Shown: positions 1 through 6,637 of the stretch, piece by piece
How the letters are laid out: each line of letters opens with the position of its first letter
Numbering within the stretch: position 1 is the stretch's first letter
Assembly (NCBI GenBank): GCA_034679345.1
Contig: JAXDAY010000016.1
Coordinates: 1-24,002, forward strand
DNA: 24,002 bases
Source of the DNA: JAXDAY01 sp034679345
GTDB lineage: Bacteria; Eisenbacteria; RBG-16-71-46; CAIMUX01; VGJL01
Direction of reading: 5' to 3'
Notes under the pieces: generated by a model
What the model was told of the DNA's origin: nothing
The model's database searches: none
The model's input: the letters and a program-made list of their open reading frames with translations, nothing else
Made by a program: the position numbers and the translations under genes

Positions 1-424
1 GGTCCACCGTACGAAGCAGATTCCCCTTCGACGGCACCACCGCCATCCCCTCGTACTCCTCCACCTGCGCCTCGAGCACACTCAGGCGCATCCGCTGGCC
101 GTCCGGTATGATCACGCTGCGCGCGACGTGAGGCAGCTCCGGAAGCCCCGCCTCCAGGAAAACCGGCTCACCGGGAAGCGTGACGCGGTAGTAGACATTG
201 CCGTCGATCCACACTTCCTCGGCGTCGAAACCGCCCACGGTGTAGTCGACCACGATCCGTTCCGGCGTCGATTCGAGCAGCCGGACTTCCACCCCCGCGC
301 CCTCGGGACCGCCCAGGGATACCCAGGCGGCCGGGGCTGCGCTGTTCAGCGTCAGGAGCGCGAAGAGCGAGATGATGAAGGCGAAAGCGTTGGGCGTGTG
401 CCACTGCGAACGAAGAAACCTCAT
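1..424 (-). CDS. Secreted protein with C25 (gingipain-type) propeptide, 5' part only
   Basis: The gene starts at the ATG at 424 and runs off the left edge, so only the first 141 residues are visible. The start is set by a GGAGGGG ribosome binding site four bases upstream. Residues 12-32 are a hydrophobic signal-peptide core ending in Ala residues (NSAAPAA). The rest resembles the propeptide of peptidase family C25: a beta-rich stretch, then the pattern GLPELPHVARSVIIPDG and, twenty residues on, VEEYEGMAVVPSKG, typical of the strands preceding the catalytic domain of gingipain-like proteins. In known family members the propeptide keeps the Cys protease inactive until secretion. The catalytic domain, and any C-terminal sorting domain, would lie outside the window, so protease activity is inferred. 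It diverges from the ECF sigma gene. Confidence 0.75.
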   Translation of the reverse strand, partial: MRFLRSQWHTPNAFAFIISLFALLTLNSAAPAAWVSLGGPEGAGVEVRLLESTPERIVVDYTVGGFDAEEVWIDGNVYYRVTLPGEPVFLEAGLPELPHVARSVIIPDGQRMRLSVLEAQVEEYEGMAVVPSKGNLLRTVD

Positions 425-504
425 GAAACCCCTCCGGGAGCGGCCTTGAAACCGGGATTGGACCTTGGGCGCCCCAATCGGGTGGGGCTTTCCCCGGCTC
501 GACA

Positions 505-531
505 TGATAAGAGCCAATTAGAAGTTTATCA
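505..531. promoter_or_regulatory. Operator-like dyad TGATAA-N15-TTATCA
   Basis: TGATAA at 505-510 is mirrored by TTATCA at 526-531. ACATGAT also appears as a direct repeat at 502-508 and 531-537. The site is in the AT-rich part of the divergent intergenic region, about 80 bases upstream of the C25-type gene. No cognate regulator is identifiable. Confidence 0.3.
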
Positions 532-629
532 CATGATGCACAACTATCTCTATGGCATTCGGTTATCTCTGAATGACGCGCCGAGATCGAAGATACGGCG
601 AGCCGGCTCCAGCGCGGCGGCGACCGCGG

Positions 630-657
630 GGTTAACGGATTATAAGACTTCGACTTA
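630..657 (+). promoter_or_regulatory. Possible ECF-type promoter of the sigma gene
   Basis: GTTAAC (631-636) is followed after 14 bases by CGACTTA (651-657). This resembles the TGTAAC/CGTCTA pair in front of the DUF4396 gene, with a one-base shorter spacer and one mismatch in each box. If real, it would make the ECF gene autoregulated. A TATAAG at 641-646 in the same stretch could instead be a vegetative -10, but no good -35 is in place. Confidence 0.22.
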
Positions 658-736
658 GCTTGCTCCTGGCCAGGTGAGCTGGGCCGGGCGCGAGATTCCT
701 GATGCGGTGCATGGGTCTCCGGCCGGATACTGTGAC

Positions 737-1282
737 ATGGCTGAAGACTCGATCGTCCAACGGCTTCTCCCGCAGCGGGAGAAGCTCCTCTCGCACATCC
801 GCCGCAAGATCGCCTCCCCCGAGCTGGCCGAAGATCTGCTACAGGAATGCCTGCTAAGGGCGCTGCGGTCCGCCCCCGACCTGCAGGAGGAGGAACGACT
901 CCTCGCGTGGTTTCACTCGATCCTGAGAAACGCCATCACCGACGCCTATCGCCGGGGCGCCGTCGCGACGCGGCTCTTCACGCCGCTGGATCCCACAGCC
1001 GAAGAGCCTCCCGCGCCCGAGAGCGAGGGGGAGCGCTCCCTGTGCGAGTGTTTCCGCTTGATCCTCCCCCTCCTCAAGCCGGCGGAGGCCGAGCTCATCG
1101 AGTCGCTCGAGCTGGCGGGCGAGCAGCCTGCCCATGCGGCCCGACGATTCGGCATCTCCACAAGCACGCTGAAGGTCCGACGCCATCGCGCCCGGCAGTC
1201 CCTCCGCGCGCGCCTCGAAGAGACCTGCAGCGCGTGCGCGCGGCATGGCTGCCTCGACTGCGATTGCCGCAACACCTTGTGA
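737..1282 (+). CDS. ECF sigma factor with C-terminal Cys/His cluster
   Basis: An RNA polymerase sigma-70 family protein of the ECF type, 181 residues from the ATG at 737. A GTG at 674 would add 21 residues not resembling the family, so I prefer 737, although no strong ribosome binding site precedes it. Region 2 covers about residues 10-75, with PELAEDLLQECLLRALR and a tryptophan-containing DNA-melting segment. Region 4 covers about 110-160, with the helix-turn-helix AARRFGISTSTLKVRRHRAR. The tail is unusual: Cys at 164, 167, 172, 175 and 177 plus His170. No anti-sigma gene is adjacent. In CorE-type (ECF44) sigma factors a Cys-rich C-terminal domain senses metal directly; the layout here suggests the same, by inference. 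The downstream genes are a DUF4396 membrane protein and a His-rich protein. Confidence 0.88.
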   Translation: MAEDSIVQRLLPQREKLLSHIRRKIASPELAEDLLQECLLRALRSAPDLQEEERLLAWFHSILRNAITDAYRRGAVATRLFTPLDPTAEEPPAPESEGERSLCECFRLILPLLKPAEAELIESLELAGEQPAHAARRFGISTSTLKVRRHRARQSLRARLEETCSACARHGCLDCDCRNTL

Positions 1283-1358
1283 ACGAATCGAATAGCTCAC
1301 TCATCGTCGTTTTTCAGCATGGGGCCTGCGACGCCGCGACGAGCCGGGCGGGATTCTC

Positions 1359-1385
1359 TGTAACCGGCGCCCGTTCGTTCGTCTA
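1359..1385 (+). promoter_or_regulatory. ECF-type promoter, TGTAACC and CGTCTA boxes
   Basis: TGTAACC at 1359-1365 and CGTCTA at 1380-1385 resemble ECF-dependent promoters (AAC core at -35, CGTC core at -10). The spacer from TGTAAC to CGTC is 15 bases, slightly shorter than the 16-17 usual for this class. The site lies 45 bases upstream of the DUF4396 start and directly downstream of the ECF gene, so it is a natural target of that sigma factor. Confidence 0.4.
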
Positions 1386-1430
1386 TCGAGGTGTCGGGGA
1401 TCACTTCCCCCCGGCCAAGGAGGAAGTCCC

Positions 1431-1931
1431 ATGCGGACATCGTTGAATCGACTCGCCCTCTCCGCGACTCTGCACTGCCTCACCGGATGCGCCATCGGAG
1501 AGGTTCTCGGAATGGTCATCGGAGGCGCGCTCGGATGGGCCCCCTGGCTCACAATCGCCCTTTCCATTCTCCTCGGGTTCGTCTTCGGCTACTCCATGAC
1601 CCTGCTTTCCTTGATTCGGGGGGGGATCGCTCTTCGGACATCCCTTGGGCTCGCGTTGGCTTCGGACACGATCTCGATCGCCATCATGGAAGCGACCGAC
1701 AATCTCCTGATGCTCGCCATCCCGGGAGCGATGGAGGCGGGCCCGACCTCGCGGCTTTTCTGGGCTAGCTTGATCGCCTCGCTCGCGCTCGCAGGCGCCG
1801 CGGCGTTTCCCGTGAATCGATGGCTCATCGCCAAGGGACGTGGACACGCCGTCGTGCACAACCGCCCGTCTCACGAAGCCATGCATCGCTCCGAGCCGCC
1901 CCAGCACGCCGACCACGGGAGAATCGCATGA
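1431..1931 (+). CDS. DUF4396 membrane protein
   Basis: A 166-residue integral membrane protein of the DUF4396 family. The start has an ideal AAGGAGGAAG binding site. The signature HCLTGCAIGEVLGMVIG is at residues 15-31 and contains a His and two Cys in a hydrophobic context, possibly metal ligands. Four hydrophobic segments are visible: about 15-33, 38-60, 65-85 and 108-128. The C-terminal 35 residues are polar and rich in His (VVHNRPSHEAMHRSEPPQHADHG), suggesting metal contact. The gene overlaps the next by ATGA, so the two are translated together. The function of the family is not established; the sigma-factor gene with a Cys tail upstream and the His-rich protein downstream point to metal handling, by inference. 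Confidence 0.85.
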   Translation: MRTSLNRLALSATLHCLTGCAIGEVLGMVIGGALGWAPWLTIALSILLGFVFGYSMTLLSLIRGGIALRTSLGLALASDTISIAIMEATDNLLMLAIPGAMEAGPTSRLFWASLIASLALAGAAAFPVNRWLIAKGRGHAVVHNRPSHEAMHRSEPPQHADHGRIA

Positions 1932-2758
1932 AGATCTCGAACGCCACCCCTTCGCGGGGAGAGTCCTCAGCGGCTCTTGTCCTGGACGCTCCATTCACTT
2001 CAACGCAAGTTCGGTCCGGAGGTGCAACCATGAAGATCCGCTTTCGCACAGAGCCTGATCGTGTGACAACGAGTCAGCCCACGGCTCTACAACTCACAGT
2101 GACGAACTCCACGGGCGAGACGGTCGAGGACCTGATGGCCGTCCACGAGAAGCTCATGCACTTGGTCATCGTGAGTTCCGATCGTGATGAGTTCGCGCAT
2201 CTCCACCCGGAGCGGGGCCCGGACGGGGCCTTCACGATTCTCCATACCTTCTCCCGGCCGGAGACGTACTGGCTGTTTGCGGAGGTCGCTTCCAGGCGCG
2301 ATGGATCGCTGCTCGAGCGCCATCGCCTCGAGGTGGTTGGGGATCTGCCCCGCGGGCCACGTCAGAGCCGGACTCCCGGACAGCGAGGAACGATCGTGAC
2401 CGACGGGACGCAGGTCGAGCTGAGACGACCGCTCCAGATCCGCGCGCGAACGCCTGTCTCCCTTGGCCTTGTCGTGACCGATCCAGCCACAGGGGCTTCT
2501 CCCACGGATCTCGTGCCCTACCTGGGCGCCCCGATCCATGCGGTCTTCATCGGAACCGACGGCAGATTCCTGCACGCGCATTCCGGGGAGCACGATCCCG
2601 AATCGGGGGGTGGACACTCCGGACACGCGACCCACGCGCGGCCGGTCCTGGAGGTGACAGCCGTTTTCCCGCAGGCGGATCGCTACCGGATGTGGGCGCA
2701 GTTTCGTCGGGGCGAGCGCGTCATCACGGCCCCCTTCGATCTCGACGTGCTGGATTGA
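1928..2758 (+). CDS. His-rich protein with two related beta-sandwich halves, probable metal binding
   Basis: A 276-residue protein starting at the ATG that overlaps the DUF4396 stop by ATGA. A second in-frame ATG at 2030 has a stronger GGAGGT site six bases upstream and would give 242 residues, starting just where similarity-like sequence begins; either may be used. Two halves resemble each other: residues 73-120 (VHEKLMHLVIVSSDRDEFAH, then HLHPE and FSRPETYWLFAEV) and 200-265 (IHAVFIGTDGRFLHAHSGE, then FPQADRYRMWAQF). The style is like YtkA-type Ig-fold domains of periplasmic metal proteins. His residues at 73, 78, 91, 93, 216, 218, 222, 230, 233 and 236 could bind copper or another metal. 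No signal peptide or membrane segment is visible from either start, which is odd for such a protein. Confidence 0.8.
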   Translation: MKISNATPSRGESSAALVLDAPFTSTQVRSGGATMKIRFRTEPDRVTTSQPTALQLTVTNSTGETVEDLMAVHEKLMHLVIVSSDRDEFAHLHPERGPDGAFTILHTFSRPETYWLFAEVASRRDGSLLERHRLEVVGDLPRGPRQSRTPGQRGTIVTDGTQVELRRPLQIRARTPVSLGLVVTDPATGASPTDLVPYLGAPIHAVFIGTDGRFLHAHSGEHDPESGGGHSGHATHARPVLEVTAVFPQADRYRMWAQFRRGERVITAPFDLDVLD

Positions 2759-2840
2759 GGGCGGTGAGACGATTGTGCCGCGATTCACAGCAACCGGCTC
2801 CGCACAGGCCGCGTTCATGGAACGCCGACGTGTCTTCGGA

Positions 2841-2846
2841 TAGAAT
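2841..2846 (+). promoter_or_regulatory. Candidate -10 box of the DUF1579 gene
   Basis: TAGAAT at 2841-2846 matches five of six bases of the vegetative -10 box. A TGGAAC at 2818-2823 sits 17 bases upstream but matches the -35 consensus poorly. The box is 80 bases before the start codon. Confidence 0.28.
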
Positions 2847-2925
2847 TGTAGGTTCCCGTTTCCCGAATCGGCCGCTCGGCCGCCCCGCCAAACAACCGAG
2901 AGACGGATACAAGGAGGAACCTCTC

Positions 2926-3411
2926 ATGCAGATCGAGCCTCAGAAGGAACATCAGTGGCTGGAGCAGCTTCTCGGAGAATGGACCTATGAATCTGAGGCC
3001 GTCATGGAGCCGGGCAAGCCTCCGATGAAGTTCAACGGACAGGAGACCGTGCGGTCCTTGGGCGGCGTCTGGATCCTCTGCGAGGGCCGCGGAGCGACCC
3101 CCGGCGGCGAGGAGATAGGGAGGACGATCATGACCCTCGGCTACGATCCCCAGAAGCGGCAGTACGTTGGCACCTTCATCGGATCGATGATGACCCACCT
3201 CTGGTCCTATGTGGGCCAGACCGATTCGACCGGGAGCGTTCTCACGCTCGACACAGAGGGACCGAGCTTCACCTCGGAAGGGAAGATGTCGAAGTTCCAG
3301 GATGTGATCGAGATCAAGCCCGACGGCCGGCGGAGCCTGAGCTCGCGGATTCTCGCCGATGACGGGAAGTGGATCACCTTCATGACCGCCACCTATCGGC
3401 GGGTCGGGTAG
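2926..3411 (+). CDS. DUF1579 family protein
   Basis: A 161-residue soluble protein starting at the ATG behind AAGGAGGAAC. It has the DUF1579 pattern: an N-terminal HQWLEQLLGEWTYESEAVM, then MKFNGQETVRSLGGVWILCE, IGRTIMTLGYDPQKRQYVGT and a C-terminal beta segment ending ATYRRVG. The family is predicted to fold as a lipocalin-like beta barrel that could bind a small hydrophobic ligand, but no activity is known. There is no signal peptide, so it is probably cytoplasmic. It has its own upstream gap of 167 bases with a possible promoter, so it is probably not part of the metal cassette before it. It converges on larB. Confidence 0.88.
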   Translation: MQIEPQKEHQWLEQLLGEWTYESEAVMEPGKPPMKFNGQETVRSLGGVWILCEGRGATPGGEEIGRTIMTLGYDPQKRQYVGTFIGSMMTHLWSYVGQTDSTGSVLTLDTEGPSFTSEGKMSKFQDVIEIKPDGRRSLSSRILADDGKWITFMTATYRRVG

Positions 3412-3463
3412 CGGCGCCAGCGAGATGCCTGTCGACGGAGAGGACTGAAACTAGCCGATCGAT

Positions 3464-3487
3464 GGGCTCTGCCGGAAGGGCAGACCC
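3464..3487. terminator. Hairpin between convergent DUF1579 and larB genes
   Basis: TCTGCC (3468-3473) pairs with GGCAGA (3479-3484) around a five-base loop, and GGG (3464-3466) with CCC (3485-3487) past a one-base bulge. It lies between two convergent stop codons, where a shared terminator is expected. There is no T tract on either side. Confidence 0.35.
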
Positions 3488-3504
3488 GCCGTCGCCGGCT
3501 CGCC

Positions 3505-4287
3505 TCAGTTCCCTGGTCGCGGCGCCGCCGCGCGGCGCCCGCGCGCGATCCGATGCGCCGTGACCCCCGCCCCGAACCCGTTGTCGATGTTGACGACGAC
3601 CACCCCGGGCGCGCAGGAGTTGATCATGGTCAGAAGGGCCGCCAAACCACCGAAGCTCGCGCCATAGCCCACGCTCGTCGGAACCGCGATCACGGGACAG
3701 GAGGCCAACCCCGCCACGATGCCCGGCAGGGCCCCCTCCATGCCGGCGACGGCGATGATCGCCGAGGCCTCGGCGATCGCCTCGCGATGCTCGAGCAGCC
3801 GGTGCAGACCCGCCACGCCGACGTCCCACAGACGGCTGACCGGGGCTCCCAGCGTCTCCGAGGTGATCGCTGCCTCATCCGCGATGGGCAGATCCGATGT
3901 CCCCGCCGCGCAGACGAGGACGGTCCCCGCTGTCGGATCCGGCTGCGACTCGCCCGGGCCCGCCACGATCAGTCTCGCCGTCTCGTGATAAACGGCATCG
4001 GGTAGACGGCGCCGCACCGCATCGGCAGCCTCGCGCGAGGCGCGCGTGCCGAGGATGCGCGGATGGCGCGCCGCGAGGCGGACTATGATCTCGGCCACCT
4101 GATCGGGGGTCTTCCCTTCGCAGAAGACCGCCTCCGGGAACCCGGTTCGGAGCGCGCGATGATGATCGAGCCGCGCGAAGCCCAGATCCTCGTACGGAAG
4201 ATCGCGGAGTCGCCGGAAGGCGCTCTCCAGATCGCACCTGCCCCCCTGCAGATCCTGGAGGATCTCCCGCAGCCGCTTGGCGTTCAT
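3505..4287 (-). CDS. larB: LarB, pyridinium-3,5-biscarboxylic acid mononucleotide synthase
   Basis: LarB carboxylates and hydrolyses nicotinic acid adenine dinucleotide, the first step towards the nickel-pincer nucleotide cofactor of lactate racemase and related enzymes. The protein is 260 residues, near the usual 250. The C-terminal two thirds is a PurE-like fold: GTSDLPIADEAA at 129-140, VAGMEGALPGIVAGL at 180-194, PTSVGYGASFGGLAAL at 203-218 and NSCAPGVVVVNIDNGFGA at 223-240. Cys225 in the last motif matches the Cys that forms the covalent substrate adduct in Lactobacillus LarB. The start is the ATG at 4287, inside the larE stop (ATGA), so the two are translationally coupled. LarC and LarA are not in the window. 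Confidence 0.95.
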   Translation of the reverse strand: MNAKRLREILQDLQGGRCDLESAFRRLRDLPYEDLGFARLDHHRALRTGFPEAVFCEGKTPDQVAEIIVRLAARHPRILGTRASREAADAVRRRLPDAVYHETARLIVAGPGESQPDPTAGTVLVCAAGTSDLPIADEAAITSETLGAPVSRLWDVGVAGLHRLLEHREAIAEASAIIAVAGMEGALPGIVAGLASCPVIAVPTSVGYGASFGGLAALLTMINSCAPGVVVVNIDNGFGAGVTAHRIARGRRAAAPRPGN

Positions 4288-5099
4288 GCGCTTGGCCTCT
4301 TGCCCCCGCTCAGGCTTCCACTGCGAAATCCCTCCAGATCCAATGTCACGAACCGATAGCCGATCGCCCGCAGTTCCGCGATGATCTCGCTCCGGCAGGC
4401 GAGCAAGCGATCGAAGTCGCTCGGATCGACCTCGATCCGTGCGATCGCATCGTGGTGGCGCACGCGAAGCTGACGAATCCCGTGCCGCCGCACGGCCACC
4501 TCCGCCCGCTCGATCATGGAGAGGACCTCGGGCGTCACGGCCGTTCCGTGGGGCACCCGGGAGGAAAGGCAGGCCGCGGCGGGCTTGTCCCATGTGGGCA
4601 GACCGAGCGTCCGTGAGAGCTCGCGGATCTCTCTCTTGGTCAACGCCAACTCGACGAGCGGGCTTCGCACGCCTTTCTCTTTCGCCGCCTCGCGGCCGGG
4701 GCGGAAGTCGGAGAGATCATCCGCGTTGGTGCCGTCGACGACGACGGCATAGCCGTGATCGCGGGCGTACCGGCTCAGCAGCGCGTAGCACTCGCTCTTG
4801 CAGAAGTAGCACCGAGCCGTCGTGTTCTCCCGGTACCGCGGATCGTCCAGCTCTCCGCTCTGGAGGATCACGTGGCGGGCGCCGATCCGCGCGGCGAGGC
4901 TCCTGGCATCCTCGAGTTCCGCGCGCGCGAGGCTGGCCGATGCCGCGGTGACGCCGACTGCGCGTTCCCCCAGCGCGTCGTGCGCGACCTTGAGGACAAA
5001 GGCGCTGTCGGTTCCACCGGAGTAGGCGACGGCCGCGCTTCCCAGCTCCTCGAACCAGGCGCGGAGACGGTCGAGTTTCTCGGTCAATGGAGCGCTCAC
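4284..5099 (-). CDS. larE: LarE, pyridinium-dicarboxylate sulfurtransferase
   Basis: LarE activates the LarB product with ATP and inserts sulfur in two rounds during nickel-pincer cofactor synthesis. It belongs to the PP-loop ATP pyrophosphatase superfamily; the loop SGGTDS is at residues 27-32. CYFCKSECY about residue 98 and KPAAACLSSRVPHG about 174-187 are conserved LarE regions. Some LarE proteins give up one Cys as the sulfur source, others carry three Cys that hold an iron-sulfur cluster; the Cys residues in these two regions would suit the second type, by inference. I place the start at the GTG at 5099, which overlaps the stop of the upstream peptidase by GTGA and gives 271 residues; a TTG at 5087 is an alternative. 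Upstream in-frame ATG at 5159 would overlap the peptidase by 64 bases. Confidence 0.93.
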   Translation of the reverse strand: MSAPLTEKLDRLRAWFEELGSAAVAYSGGTDSAFVLKVAHDALGERAVGVTAASASLARAELEDARSLAARIGARHVILQSGELDDPRYRENTTARCYFCKSECYALLSRYARDHGYAVVVDGTNADDLSDFRPGREAAKEKGVRSPLVELALTKREIRELSRTLGLPTWDKPAAACLSSRVPHGTAVTPEVLSMIERAEVAVRRHGIRQLRVRHHDAIARIEVDPSDFDRLLACRSEIIAELRAIGYRFVTLDLEGFRSGSLSGGKRPSA

Positions 5100-6490
5100 C
5101 TCCCCAGCGGGGCTAGCTCGTCGAAGAGATGGATCAGCGCGTGCGTCCCCTTCTTCCACTCATGGAGGCTCACGCTCTCGTTCTCTCCGTGCGCCCGGCA
5201 CATCGGATCCTCCACTCCCATGAGCAGGCACGGGATCCCGCCGAAGGCGTCCTGAAATGTCTTCACGAAGGGGATCGAGCCGCCGCTGCCGATCAGGGCG
5301 GTCTCCCGCCCGTAGCCTCGCTCGAGAGCCCGCTGGGCCGCCTGATAGGCGGGCTCGACCGGATCGCCGAACCACCAGACGCCCGTCGCCGCGGGGCGAG
5401 CGGTCACCCGCATCCCCCAGGGCGGATCGCGGAGGATCGCCGCGACGAGGGCATCGCGCACCGCGGCGGGATCTTGATCGGCGACGATCCGCACGGACAC
5501 GCGCGCGCGGGCCGCTTCGATGATCTGGTTCGACGCGGTGGCGATCGGACTCGCCTCCATGGCGATCACGGTGAGCGCCGGCCGGGTCCAGAGCCGCTCG
5601 TAGACGCTGTAGCCCTCCTCGCCGGCGAGACGAACGCCGTCGAGCAACCCGGCGGTCCGGCGAAACTCCGCCTCGTCAAAGGGTAGGGCGGCGATCCGCG
5701 CTCTCAGGACGGGATCGTTCTCACGGATCCCCTTGCGAACCGCGGGATCGGCCGGCGCCCCGTCATCTCCGGTCAACCGCGCGAGGATCTTGCAGAGAGC
5801 CATCACCGGATCGGGGACCGCTCCGCCGAACTGGCCGCTGTGGATTCGTCCCGAGAGCCCCGCGACCTCGACATCCACGTTGACGATTCCGCGCAGGGCG
5901 AAGGTGAGCGATGGCAGTCCCTCCTCGAGATTCCCCGAGTCCATGATGACGAGGGAGTCGCAGGAGAGCATCCCGCGATTGGCGAGCAGGAAACCTTCGA
6001 GGCCGTCGGAACCGATCTCCTCTTCCCCTTCGATCAGAACCTTGACGTTGAGCGGGAGCTTCCGGTTCGACTTCAGGGAGGACTCGATGGCGGCCGCAAT
6101 CAGCACGAGCCCTGCTTTGTCGTCGGCCGAGCCGCGCCCATAGAGGCGGCCGTCATCGCGAACCGTCGGCTCGAAGGCGGGCGTCTCCCATACCTCCGGC
6201 CGGCCCGGCGGCTGGACATCGTAGTGGGCGTAGAGGAGAAGGGTCGGCGCGCCGGGGGCATGCAGCCAGTCGCCGTAGACGTAGGGATGGCTCTCGCCGT
6301 CGGGGATCACCCGGACATTCTCGAGCCCGGCCGACTTCAGTTCGCGCGCCACCGCATCGGCGCAACGCGCGACCTCTTCTCTTGGATACCCCGCGGCGCT
6401 CACGCTGGGGATTCGAACGATCTCCTTCAGTCGATCGATCCAACCCTGGAAATCGACCTCGAACTGCTCCACGGCCCGGCTTGCGGACAT
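5096..6490 (-). CDS. M20 family dipeptidase
   Basis: A cytosolic zinc dipeptidase or carboxypeptidase of family M20, 464 residues, with no signal peptide. The motif HYDVQP at 89-94 supplies a metal His and the assisting Asp91; RGSADDKAG at 119-127 supplies the bridging Asp123; EGEEEIGS at 154-161 holds the catalytic Glu and a metal Glu; MDSG near 183-186 and HGENE close to the C terminus supply the last ligands. The metal set therefore looks complete. The inserted lid (dimerisation) domain lies about 190-360. Two ATGs compete: the one at 6496 touches the binding site GGAGGAG, while that at 6490 is six bases away, so I chose 6490. The gene heads an operon with larE and larB, but a functional link to the nickel cofactor is not evident. 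Confidence 0.94.
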   Translation of the reverse strand: MSASRAVEQFEVDFQGWIDRLKEIVRIPSVSAAGYPREEVARCADAVARELKSAGLENVRVIPDGESHPYVYGDWLHAPGAPTLLLYAHYDVQPPGRPEVWETPAFEPTVRDDGRLYGRGSADDKAGLVLIAAAIESSLKSNRKLPLNVKVLIEGEEEIGSDGLEGFLLANRGMLSCDSLVIMDSGNLEEGLPSLTFALRGIVNVDVEVAGLSGRIHSGQFGGAVPDPVMALCKILARLTGDDGAPADPAVRKGIRENDPVLRARIAALPFDEAEFRRTAGLLDGVRLAGEEGYSVYERLWTRPALTVIAMEASPIATASNQIIEAARARVSVRIVADQDPAAVRDALVAAILRDPPWGMRVTARPAATGVWWFGDPVEPAYQAAQRALERGYGRETALIGSGGSIPFVKTFQDAFGGIPCLLMGVEDPMCRAHGENESVSLHEWKKGTHALIHLFDELAPLGR

Positions 6491-6560
6491 CTTCATCTCC
6501 TCCCTTCGCTGCGGCGTTCTCAGTCAGTCTAGGGGATCGACGGCCGTGGACCCAAGGCAA

Positions 6561-6602
6561 GGGAGGCGGCCCGCTCATCTGTCGACGAACGGACCGCCCC
6601 CC
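6561..6602 (-). terminator. GC-rich hairpin downstream of the M28 gene
   Basis: GGCGG-C-CCG (6565-6573) pairs with CGG-A-CCGCC (6590-6598), extended by GGG at 6561-6563 against C residues at 6600-6602, with one mismatch in each part. It lies 36 bases past the M28 stop codon. No clear T tract follows, so factor-independent termination is uncertain. Confidence 0.4.
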
Positions 6603-6637
6603 TCTGAATCACCGGGTCGGGCTGGAGTCGCGTCACC

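Larger units (their letters stand above)
425..736. other. Divergent intergenic region, AT-rich core
   Basis: This 312-base stretch separates the two divergent genes. I see no convincing gene; an open frame through it has no coding character. Its centre (about 500-650) is clearly richer in A and T than the surroundings. It holds a TGATAA/TTATCA dyad and a weak ECF-like promoter, listed separately. Confidence 0.6.

Noticed and set aside
551..568. TGGCATTCGGTTATC as a sigma-54 promoter
   Set aside because: The TGGCA half is fair but the invariant GC of the second half is missing at the right spacing.
128..658. A 176-codon open frame on the plus strand
   Set aside because: It lies antisense to the C25-propeptide gene and runs into the AT-rich intergenic region; no start site or motif.
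1928..2030. N-terminal extension of the His-rich protein as a signal peptide
   Set aside because: The 34 residues are polar and lack a hydrophobic core, so they are not a signal peptide; they are kept only as possible coding sequence.
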